This document shows positions 44,212 to 54,420 of a stretch of 64,000 nt of DNA, one piece after another. The position numbers and the translations under genes were made by a program. Source of the DNA: Dillenia suffruticosa (lineage: Eukaryota; Streptophyta; Magnoliopsida; Dilleniales; Dilleniaceae); contig JAVTVX010000013.1 of NCBI GenBank assembly GCA_033439265.1, positions 3,064,501-3,128,500 on the forward strand, in the 5' to 3' direction. The number at the start of each line of letters is the position of its first letter. Position 1 is the stretch's first letter. Under the pieces are notes generated by a model. It had not been told where the DNA came from. It worked only from the letters and a program-made list of their open reading frames with translations, and did not search any database.

Positions 44212-46166
44212 TCAGGTCTGTTGTAGCGGTAGATCTTCAATCCAGTCCCCATAAATTTTGTTGATCTTCCTCAGTCCTTTCCTCTTAAGCAAGCACTTCC
44301 TTTTCCCTTCTTCTGTTGCAGAAGCCACGGTTGATGGCATGACAGCGGTGTTCCCTACTTCCCCTTCGGTCTGGCCAATGGGCATTTGCAACTCTGACAA
44401 AGGCAAAATCTAAGATGAGTTCTCAAGAGCTCAGAGAATTTAAGAAAATAGCATGAGAAAGAGGAATCAAAGGATAAACAAAGTAGCAGCAATGTTAAAT
44501 TTATGTGATAATCTGTCACAAGGTGAATTAGGGTTGCCAATGACAATCAACTTGAGCAAACTAAGAGTCATTGAATAATCTGATCCTCCGTCTTTTTGGA
44601 ATAAAATATCTAATACTATCTCACTAGCTTGATCAAGAAAATAAGGCACGAATGAATGATACACACTTAAATGAGTTTAAAAATCCAACTTTGTTTGATT
44701 ACTTCAGTGGAGCAGACTTTTTGTTTGATTACCTCAAACAACTTGCCTACTTTGGAAATCTTTTATAATCCTATTCCCATTCTTTTGATTACATAATTAC
44801 CTGAACAATCTTATTAGAAAAGATTTTCAGCTACTTGACATCCAGCGTCCTCTGTATTTACTAATTGTAATATTTAAAATGCCCAGGATATCATATGTTA
44901 ATGGTGTTCAAGTCAAAGACCACTACAAACAACTGAACCTATAAGTTTGAATCCATTATGAAGTTTGGAAAAATCACAATTACTTGCCTGGATTAGTGAG
45001 AGTGTTCAGAATCAGATTGATGTAGCAATTAAAAAAAGTCTATATATAGTTCTCCTAATTTAAACAGCAGTAACCCTTTATGATGTAGAAATTGGATACA
45101 TGTTTTAAGAGTTGCTCACCACAATTGAAGTTCAAAAATGCATATTGGGGTGGAAGGGGGAATGGGGAAATATATAACCTTCAAATAAAATCATCATGAC
45201 TGAAATTCATGATGATTTAAGCACCAAATATGGACTCTTTCTTATAAACACCAACAATTTGAATATCATATCCAGATGTAGAGATGTTCAGAGGAGGTGA
45301 TAACGACATTGGAATTGATGCATCATGTGCCATTATGACAAAGTTAAACGCAGTAGAGAATGGCTAATGCATCTCACATTTATCATATGCCTCATGTGCT
45401 CCTAATTTAAACATAAATAAATGCCAGCCACATATAGGCATCTATACCGTTTGTGATTACAACCAAAAGAAAGTAAGGGGGGCAGAGTAGGGCAGCCTAA
45501 ACCATTTCTCAATAAAAACTATATCAACACAATTTTGAACAAGAAAGAATAACACCAATTTCAATGATAAATTAAACAACAAAAGCAAAGCACTATGAAT
45601 GTACCTGCTTGCCCATAAGCAAAATGGCACTTCTCGCCGAAGGGGCAGCGACCAGTCGTCTCCCACTTAATACAAAGCTTCATCTTCCAATACGCTGGCC
45701 TCGTCGCATTCACTTGCAAAGCATCTGAACCAGAAAACTTGTTATTAACCTCAAACTGGTCACACCTGTTTGCATATCCCATTTGAGGTCCAGAAGTGCC
45801 AATGCTTATGGCAACACTCTTTCTATATCTACTTTTGTCTTCCCTAAACTTAGCTGCAGCTTCATCGAGAAAATTGCACCTTTCCCCATACGGACACTCT
45901 TCCCCATTATAAAACTTTTTACACAGTTTCATCCTATGAATTATCCTCTGATCACCCTCCCAATTTCCACTCTCTTGCTCTTCACTGCGTCCACCAGACA
46001 CTAGTTCTTGCCAATTGGGAGGTGGTTTTCGCATATTCTCAATACCGTGTGCAAAGTTGCAACTCTCACCTTTCCGACATAGACCAACCTTGAATTTTGC
46101 ACACATATGGGTCTTGAAGAAGATCTTACCTGTTGGTTTGTTAACAGGACCATTTTGTGGGTGCAT
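44212..46166 (-). CDS. CCCH zinc-finger protein, C3H39-like, fingers 2 and 3 lacking His
   Basis: Exons 45605-46166 and 44212-44393 join in phase (donor GTACAT, acceptor TTGTCAG) to give 247 residues. The layout is that of the plant C3H39/C3H56 group of putative RNA-binding proteins: three fingers and a C-terminal KINKIYGDWIEDLPL block, all recognisable. Finger 1 is intact (C22, C30, C36, H40). Finger 2 has C82, C91 and C97 but D101 where the His ligand belongs (CNFLDE). Finger 3 has C165, C174 and C180 but Y184 instead of His (CHFAYGQ). Each change needs one base substitution from a His codon. The N-terminus is short for the group, and an in-frame stop just upstream of the ATG at 46166 excludes simple extension without another exon. 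It may be a decaying or functionally changed paralogue. Confidence 0.82.
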
Positions 46167-46756
46167 CTCTTGATTCAGCAGGGGAAGTTAACCCTTACCA
46201 AATTTTGAAAACCTTCAAGTTCAGTGGGCTGGAAAAGGAGAATTGCTAGACTAAGACACGCATGAAACAAATTGAAACAATTCAACTCACAGCAAAATTA
46301 GAAAAAAGAAAGTGCTAGAAATAACATATGGGTATCGCGGGAAACATACAAGAGAATAAACTTCGAAGGGAAGGATTCTCCAATTTGATTGGTAATTTAT
46401 TTTTCAGTTTGGTGTCCCAAGTAGAAAATTTTGGGGAATGTCCATATCATATATAAGAATCTCACTAACCCTAATATCCAATGAAATCAGAGCCTATTCT
46501 TGTTTTGGATATTAAATATTTTGGGTTTATTTTTGGAATATTATAAATTTCCATAATTTCCTAGGACTTTAGGTTTACCTAAAAACAATGTATTTTATTT
46601 TGACCGACTTTAATTTTAAAATATCATCAAGAATTATAAAAAAAAAATTCACTTGATTGTTTGTGTGTAATAAAGTTTTTAGCAACAATACACAAAATCA
46701 GACCAATAAATTAACTATCTTTTTTTAATAATAATGATTTACAAGTGACATATTAA

Positions 46757-47085
46757 AACTACGATAATAATAAAAAATATGTTAGTATGCTCAAGATCTG
46801 CACAATACAATGGTAAGTATATGATGTTTTGAAATCAAAATTCAGGTATTAGAAAAACTATGATAATAATAAAAAATATGTTAGGATGCTCAAGATCTTA
46901 TCGGCGTCGGGAGATCTACGTTCTCAATTAAGTCCTGCAAGCGATCGATTCAGATTAGTCGAAACGAAATTTCGAATACTAAATTGGTGGCCTAACCATG
47001 ATACCAAAAAAAAAAAAAAAAAGATCTGCACAATACAATGGTAAGTACGTGATGTTTTGAAATCAAAATTCAGGTATTAGAAATA
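46757..47085. repeat. Tandem duplication of about 97 bp, second copy split by a SINE
   Basis: The unit (aaactatgataataataaaa, then gctcaagatctgcacaatac and gttttgaaatcaaaattcag) is whole at 46757-46853. Its second copy is cut in two at agatct: 46854-46898 and 47021-47085. Confidence 0.85.
46899..47020 (+). mobile_element. SINE family B copy, 5'-truncated
   Basis: Family 3' text cagattagtcgaaacgaaat is followed by tcgaatac, aaattggtggcctaaccatg, atacc and a poly-A tail. The 7-bp repeat aagatct flanks it at 46892-46898 and 47021-47027. The original duplication unit shows that aagatct was single before insertion. Confidence 0.85.
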
Positions 47086-47233
47086 CCACAAAATCAGATT
47101 ATTTGAATCATTCTCTAGTTACTCCAATAATCATTCGAAGATAAATAGTGTTGTGCTCTTTCCAAAATAATATGTTGGATAGACCAAAGTCTTAGAATAA
47201 ATAATATCGGCACATTCAAATCTTTCAAAGTAA

Positions 47234-48248
47234 CACTACTAAAAATCGGACTTTCAGTAACAAAAAAATCCATCCCTACGTCCCTTTTTTGTCAGTGAAA
47301 GGTATCAACGACGGATTTTTTCCGTCGCTAAAAGTCACCATGCTAAATATCAGCGACGGATTTAGTTTTGTCACTAATATCAACGATGGATTAGTGATAA
47401 AAAAATTCGTCGTTAATAAAAAAAGAAAAAAAATTTTGTCAATAATGATTAGCGACGAAAAAAAATCCATCGCTGATAAAAAAAAAAAAAAAAAATCAAC
47501 AACGGATCCCAATCCGTCGCTGATTTTTGAGTTCTCAAAAAAATATATGCGCTGCTTTAAGGCCTGCCGACCCGCCAGCCCGCCCACTGAACCGCATCCT
47601 TTAATTTGTGAGAAATACCTCTACTGACCTTCAAAGCCGAGCATAATGGAAATGGCAAGAGCAGCAACACCACTAGACCAAGTAAAGCTTCTAATCATAT
47701 TTTTTTTTACTTATTATCTTGATTTCATATTTTTAATAATAATAAAATTATAAAAAATTATAATTTATCATAAAATAATAAAATAATTTTATTTTAGCTT
47801 AAAATAAAATAATAAAATATTTAAAATAATAAAATATTATTATTCTACAAAATAAAATAAAAAGAACTATTAAATAAAAATTAAAAAATTAAAAAATTAA
47901 AAAAGATCCGTCGGTAATCTGGAGCTAACTTTTACGTCGCTAATGGCTGTACATTTTTTTGTTTTAATTTTTTTTTTCCTTCACCAATACATCAACAGAT
48001 TAGCGACAGAAATTTTTCGTTGCTAAAAATTCCGTCAGTAATCCGTCGCTGATAGACTTATAATTTTTTTTTGTTTATGGTTGATCACTATAGAGACGGA
48101 TTAGTGACGGAAATATTTTCATCGCTAATCCATCGTAAATCGTTTAGTATTTTGTTTGATGGTATTCCATTAGAAATCCATCACTATTAACGACAAAATT
48201 TTTTCCGTCGATAATTTTTTATCGCTGAAAGTTTATTTTCTTGTAGTC
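47234..48248. mobile_element. Non-autonomous CACTA (En/Spm-like) element
   Basis: The left end reads cactactaaaaatcggacttt and the right end, read inward on the other strand, gactacaagaaaataaactt followed by tcagcgat: a diverged CACTA terminus with subterminal match. A 3-bp duplication taa flanks it (47231-47233, 48249-48251). Inside are many copies of the palindromic motif tccgtcgct/agcgacgga in both orientations, typical of CACTA subterminal repeats. There is no transposase. The first base of the right terminus is changed, so it may no longer be mobile. Confidence 0.85.
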
Positions 48249-48251
48249 TAA

Positions 48252-50431
48252 TTTGCTAGAAAACTTCACTATTGCCATACAAGGTTTGCTTTGGTGAATA
48301 CTTGTTTGCTTAGCCTCTCTTTTGAAATAGGAAAATTATTTGATCATAATTCTATCCTTCCAATAAAAGAAGCTTGTGATTTCTTATGATTAAAAAATCT
48401 CATAATAATTTTTTTTTTTTTTGGTATAGGAGGAGATGAGATTATAATAAATTATAAATCTTATAATTTAATATGCTTTGAAGTCTCACAACAAGCATAT
48501 ATTTTTTTTCTTTTTAAGAGATTAAATTTGAATTATATTATGATTCTGATGATTATCTCTATCGTATAATTTTAGTTTAAGGGTTTCTAATTAAACTAAT
48601 AAAATAAAACAAGATGTCTCTCAGCAAGCTTTATTTTTTCTTGTTATGTATTAATATTTCCAAAAGTTAAAGGTGTGTAACTCATGCTTTGAAATTTTAA
48701 AATACACAATTGCTTCTAATCTGAGGATGGCCTTTCCCAACATAATCCATTCAAGGTTAAAAGTTCCTAAATACATAAACCATTGAGCAATTATTCTCAT
48801 AGTCACAGAGAAACACAAATGACGATGTAGAAAGCAAACTTAAATATATCATCTAAGTTTTGAAAAGCGGTTTAACTCATTTTTTTTAATTATATAGGGG
48901 TTTTGAAAATATATATATTTACAAAAATTCGGATATTAGAGTTTAGAAAAAACACAGTAAGGGTTTTTAGTTTTTATCACTCGGGTATCACTACAAAGAC
49001 AACACAGCGTAACAATGTTAACATGAAGTTTGTTCACAAAAACAAAAGAATCAAAGAATCTCTTAAAAGCTGAGAAATGGCTCGTATGGAAAGAGACATT
49101 TATATACTGTTGTTTATTTATATAGCTTCATTTTGACGGATAGAAAGGAAGCACATTCGACGTTTCCTTCAAGTCAGATTTTGATGCTAAAACTTTCCGA
49201 ATGAGTTATGTCTTTTGTTTTGTTTTTTGTTTTTTGTTTTTTTTTTGTAAAGATTGTTTCAACTCTGATAAATATGAAAACCATCCATCCCTAGTTAATC
49301 GGCATATTAAAAAATAATAAAGAAATGGGGGTCCATTTCTAAGAATTGTACTATTTTTAAGCTACTATAGTCCTTGTAACTATTAGAACCATAATGTGAG
49401 ATGAACATGGACCGAACAAATTATTATTCAAATGAACAAAATTTTATTTTATTTTTATTAGCATATGCTTATCAATTTATAATCAAATCATATTTTGACC
49501 ATTTTAACAAATATTTAATTAAGAATTAGTTAAAATATGTTAATGAGGAACCATCACGTAAAATTTAATTTATCTAATAAATTATTCATTTAGTCGACGT
49601 AATATTAGAAAGTAATTCTAATGGGTAAGTCATACTTAAAAATGGGTATTGTCCGTTCACTGGGGTTGACACGGCTAAGGATTGGGTTTTGCCTTTTTGG
49701 AATATTGATCATTTTTGCACTCTCCGTTTGGCAATATTATAGCATCGACACGTAATTAGCACACGTGTGTGTAGATCTTGTCTAAGTTTTCATCTTCAAA
49801 TAGTTCAGCTGAAATGCCAGAAAAGATAGAAAACGATGGGATTTCATCTCTCACCCTGAACTTGGGATAGTGCATCTATACTCTTAAAGGCAGCATGCAT
49901 AGAGCATCTAGTTCTTATCTATCTGTGTTTTACTTATGTGTCCGTGAGTGTGTGTTGGAGATCTGATGCTTAAAGGGTGTCTAAATTGTTGCACCAGAAA
50001 ACGCCTTCCTTTGAAGTGAGCTACCCAGAGATTCTTTGAATCTCTTCAAGATTTCTAGTGACAAATCCTTTTTTTTTTAGTGTGTTGATTGAATTGATGG
50101 TGGTCCTTGATCAAGCCTTTGGATTGCTTTCTTTGCATAATCTGGTTGACAATAATGAATGGACAATCTCATCATAGTGACGAAGAGAGGAACTTCAACG
50201 TCAGAAAAACATTGCATTATATAATAAAGCAAATAATTAAGCGCTTTGTTGCGCGAAATGACAGCTCTCAACCATAATTGATTTGGGTAACTTTTTTTTT
50301 CTTATTTTTCAGAAAAGGAAAGGGTTAAATGGCCAAAAAGGAAAAATGGGGTTGAAGATGAAGAAGCTGCGATGGAAGAGTTCAAGAAATTTCAGATAAT
50401 GCATTAGGTTGTCTTCCCGGAAGTTGATCCC
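48252..50431. other. Intergenic, AT-rich
   Basis: No supported gene. A minus-strand open frame at 50077-50271 shows no motif I recognise. The last 150 bases are probably the 3' untranslated part of the RanBP2-type gene. Confidence 0.45.
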
Positions 50432-51716
50432 TCAAACTTGACTGCCTGAGATGAAGAAAGGAATAGATTTCAATGAGAAATAAAGCAAAAAGCGACGAAA
50501 AAGAAAATGATTAAGCTAAAAAGGCTTACTGTGTTCTCTTGGTGTTTTGCATTTGTGGCATTCCGTCCTGTGAGCATAGTTGTGTTCGCCGCAGCCCCAC
50601 CTGCAAAGTGTCCAAATTGCACCATCTTTATTAAATAAACCAAAAAATATGACAAACAAAAGCCTGCATCTATTTATTTTTTGTTTGGTCCAATGGTGAT
50701 TGAGCCATAAGCCTTATCAACAAACATCCCAACCCTGGGAGCATGTCCCTCCATAATTGCAGGACATATTCTTCTCCTGAATGAAATTGCCAGAAACTCT
50801 CCTGCAGTGTTTCTTCTACATTCCTCTCTTGCCTGTCTAGGCATGAACTATCTCGAAGCCATTCCTTAAGACAAAATGTACTATCCTCCATACTTGAGAA
50901 AAAGAAGGAAAAATCCACATTAGTGACTTCAATTCTTCGCTGCCCCTTTCTTTGGTAATTTCTTGTTAATCTTCATTTGAGGAAAAAAAAAAGCCACATT
51001 TCCTCAAAAGCTTTTGTTTTTAATAAGTGTAAGCTAGTTCAACTGTTAAAGACCTTTGAAGTAAGATTAACAAGAAATTACCAAAGAACGGGCAGCGAAG
51101 AATTGAAGTCACTAATGTGGATTTTTCCTTCTTTTTCTCAAGTATGGAGGATAGCACATTTTGTCTAAAGGAATGGCTTCAAGACAGTTCATGCCTAGAC
51201 AGGCAAGAGAGGAACGTAGAAGAAACACTGCAGGACAGTTTCTGGCAATTTCATTCAGGAGAAGAATATGTCCTGCAATTATGGAGGGACATGCTCCCTA
51301 GACATAATATTCTACTTTTGAAGACCATGCTCTTCTGCTCCTAGCTTTTTCCTCATCTTATGCTTTATTTGATATGCTCTTCATTATAACTGAGAGATAA
51401 ATTCGAACTCTTACCTAGTGCAAACCCAGTCACCAGTTTTCCATCCAGGTCTACCTCCACCATCTCCGTACCCACCAACAAAATCATTCTTCAAAGCACC
51501 ACACCTAAAGCAAGTAGGGCGGCTAGCAAAGTTATGTGCACCGCAGTGTGGTTGAGAGCAATACCAGTCACCGGCTAGCACTTCCGTTCTTTTAGATTTG
51601 TACGAGGAAACATCCATTCCACCATTTTTTGGATACGTGCATTTTTGGCACGTGTCCCTTCTCTTGAAATTCAAATGTTGGCAAGCGCTGCAGAGCCAGT
51701 CTCCATCCGAACTCAT
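50432..51716 (-). CDS. RanBP2/NZF-type zinc-finger protein, three fingers (At5g25490-like)
   Basis: Coding exons 51415-51716, 50530-50600 and 50432-50445 join in phase to give 128 residues. Three RanBP2-type fingers are visible: GDWLCSACQHLNF with TCQKC; GDWYCSQPHCGAHNF with TCFRC; and GDWVCTRWGCGEHNY with ECHKC, the last split by the first coding intron. The pattern W-x-C-x2-4-C-x3-N-x6-C-x2-C is complete in each, as in single-stranded RNA-binding members of the family. The end is a short REHSSQV tail. A leader intron is likely: an untranslated exon from about 52115 ends at 52019 (donor AAG|GTAATT) and the leader resumes at 51743 (acceptor TTGTAG). The intron between coding exons 1 and 2 (50601-51414) holds a large inverted duplication, listed separately. 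Confidence 0.9.
50737..51298. repeat. Young inverted duplication (237-bp arms, 89-base loop) in RanBP2-type intron
   Basis: Left arm 50737-50973 and right arm 51063-51298 are reverse complements with roughly seven differences (about 97% identity by eye). Each arm reads, away from the centre, as ttttccttctttttctcaag and then an open frame beginning MEDSTFCLKEWL, with SSCLDRQERNVEETLQ and GEEYVLQLWRDMLP. The polypyrimidine tract and AG before the open frame look like a copied intron-exon junction from another gene that I do not recognise. The host transcript would fold here into a long near-perfect hairpin. Confidence 0.95.
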
Positions 51717-52142
51717 CTTTTGTTCGCTTTGTGTAATTGTAGCCTACAAGTAAAAACAAAAGCTTCAATCTATAGACCTAGGCATATTATTTTTCCATAT
51801 TTCTTATGCAAACTAGATGCTTGCATGAACTTGCATATATAGTAGTTTATCTGTATTTAATTCCCATCACTTTCATGTCCTTATCAGGAATTTCAGTGAA
51901 AAGCTTCAAGATCATAGCAAGCTCCTTCATATTTGATTAGAAGGGAAAGCGTCAATCTTGTAGCTCAATGAATGTGCGTAAACACGTAAGATCTGTATTA
52001 TAAAATTAAAGGAATTACCTTGAGCAAAAAAAAGTGACTTGTGAGGAGGAGCTTGATCACAAGTAGTAGTTTTGGGAGACAAATAAATACAAAGAGATTG
52101 TAGGCTGTGTTGGTGATGCTAGTTTGTTAGTTGGGGGGGTGG

Positions 52143-52150
52143 TTTATATA
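52143..52150 (-). promoter_or_regulatory. TATA box of RanBP2-type gene
   Basis: The minus-strand motif tatataaa lies about 30 bases before a plausible start of the untranslated first exon near 52115. Confidence 0.6.
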
Positions 52151-54214
52151 GTTGCTCTAGGTCCTTATTTTGTGGGCCATACCCTTTTCCTTTTGTTAAT
52201 GTTTGGTCTCAGCTTCAAACGGCTTTCCACAAAAGTAGAAGCTTCTGACATATTAGACAAACCTTCCCTCTTACTTGTAAACTCATTTTTTGGACCTTGA
52301 AAGGTAGATGTAATTAGGTAAAATTGGGTGCACACGCACGTCCGCATGCAAAAGCCAATAACAAGCAAACACGTTCACACTTATCTTATTTTACTCGTAA
52401 TATTTTTTTAAATATAATAATTCTTTTAAAAAGATAAACATAAACCAGTTATTATATTAAAAAATTATGACATCTGAATAAAAAAAGTCCGAAAGGGTTT
52501 GGATTCCCAAACGGGTGCTCTAGGGCTTTGCTCATATGTTTTGCACCTCTCTCTTTAATTGATTCCTCATGCATTATTCTGAAATTTGCTTTCTGAGGTA
52601 TTATTCGTCCCGGTATATCCATTTCTAGTAAGGGTGTTATTTGGGGAGTGTTTATATGAAAAGGTGGCTGTAGGGACTTCGATTATTTTGCCTTCATTTA
52701 TCTAGCCATTTCACATGAACTTGGGCCCTACAATGATGAAGGTGATGATGTGGATGTCACAATCCTACGTGGAATTTCTTTTTAAATCTTTATTTCTCTA
52801 GAGTAAAATTCAATTCCAAATCAACCTCCCTCGATTGGACTCTAACCATGAAGTTCTGAGGCACGTGGGATGGGGTTCAAAAACGGGGAAAATAAAATAT
52901 ATAGTTTTCTCTTTCACTATGGAAGAATAAATTCCTTGGTAAATGTACATCCATTTGTAAAATTCTATTCTTTCTCTTGTTTCGATTCCTTTAAGGCAAT
53001 AATTCAAAAGGGCCAACTTGAAGATTCACCTCTCTAATCAAATAATGTGTATATACAATGCCATCTCGACAGTGACATGACCTTGCTCACTATCCTCCCT
53101 TTGCACAGGGATACATTTATGGTCATGATTCTTTTTTGTTATCTGGTTCATAGTGAAACTCGAAACTGAATCTATTATAAGAGGGAAAGAGATTAGTGCC
53201 ATTTGAACTGAAACTCATTGACATGGTATGATTCTACTCCATCAGTTCATCAGGCTTCTTCTTAAATCATCCCTTGACATCCTTAAAAATTTTAATATAT
53301 AATTTCAAAATTTGATTTACATCACTTGAAAACCAGGTGTTTATTATAGTTCTACTAGAACATGTTCTTGGAGTACTACCGATTGACTCCTTACCCTTTG
53401 CCTCGCCGAGTCTGTAAGCAAAGGGAAAATATTCCTATAGGACACAAAAACACAGGAGTTTGCGGAACCTATTCTCTTGGAAGATAAAATATATGACGTG
53501 GAAATGAAGCTTGAAGACGTTATGCTTAATTGTTATTCCAGAACTTGATACCTTACACCTAATTTAGGCTTCCTTCCATCACTTCTTAGAAAACCAGATA
53601 AAAAAGGCGAAGTTCAACTAGGTCGAACATTTTTATCTGAGGTTTGAGTTTACTTGACAAATTTTATCTGCCTAAGATTCTTTAAACCTGCAAAACTTTT
53701 GTTTGTTGGAGAACAGAACATTTTCGGAGGTTCTCTATACAATATATATTTGAACAAAGCCAAGCCAGACCAGAGAGCATCTTGAAGATGGTAGCAACCT
53801 AAAAATGGCCGGCAGAAGCTACTTTAATTTGGATCGAACAACATTGGAATTTTATTTAATTAGAAAGTGAATTCCTTGAGAACCTACGTTGAGTGATAAG
53901 AAAATTCAGTTAAGAAACAATGTTATTTTACTTTTGAGTAATGCAATTGATTTTATCCACTAGGTTCCATGTAGGCTAACTCTATTAATCAAAATGTAGT
54001 GTTAATTTTTTATCTTAAAATTAGTTTTTGAGACAAAAATCAAGTTTTCTAATCTTATTTGATATTTGATCCAACGTATTCAATAATCAATTTTGTTAGT
54101 TTTGATTAATAGGAGTAGAGGTTTTTTTTTTCATTCCGTGCATTCGTTCATAGTTTTCAAACATTAAGGGCAATTCTAAAAGTAAATATCGGGGCAGAGG
54201 GAAAAGATAATTTA
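52151..54214. other. Intergenic
   Basis: Upstream region of the RanBP2-type gene followed by AT-rich sequence. No gene or recognised element is supported. Confidence 0.45.
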
Positions 54215-54420
54215 TTTTGATATCATGTCTTGAATACCGTTCGATATTCAAGGATTTGTCCTGATTAATCCGGATCTATCGCTGCAGTGACTCTTTCAGA
54301 GAATGAGTCTCCCAATGGGAAATGCTCCATACACATGAAGGCCCGATACTCTTAACAGGAGTCGAATCTCGGTCATGATTAAAGGTACTCAACCCTACAT
54401 TCAGTTGAGCCAATATCTTT
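54215..54420 (-). mobile_element. SINE family B, full length
   Basis: Read on the minus strand, the head ttggctcaactgaatgtagg (A box) and ccgagattcgactcctgtt (B box) resemble a tRNA. The body has atttcccattgggagactca, and the 3' part has ggattaatcaggacaaatcc and aatatcgaacggtattcaag before acatgatatc. It is the most complete family member in the window and defines its 5' half. Confidence 0.8.

Noticed and set aside
50077..50271. 64-residue minus-strand open frame (DVEVPLFVTMMRLSIHY)
   Set aside because: It looks protein-like, but I recognise no family and see no start or splice context.
50670..51344. Two open frames of 82 and 75 residues beginning MDFSFFFSSMEDSTF
   Set aside because: They are the two arms of the intronic inverted duplication. 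The leading MDFSFFFS is a translated polypyrimidine tract, so I treat them as a copied exon fragment and not as genes.
54350..54420. tRNA-like A and B boxes
   Set aside because: They belong to a SINE head; there is no complete cloverleaf or acceptor stem. No real tRNA or rRNA gene was found in the window.
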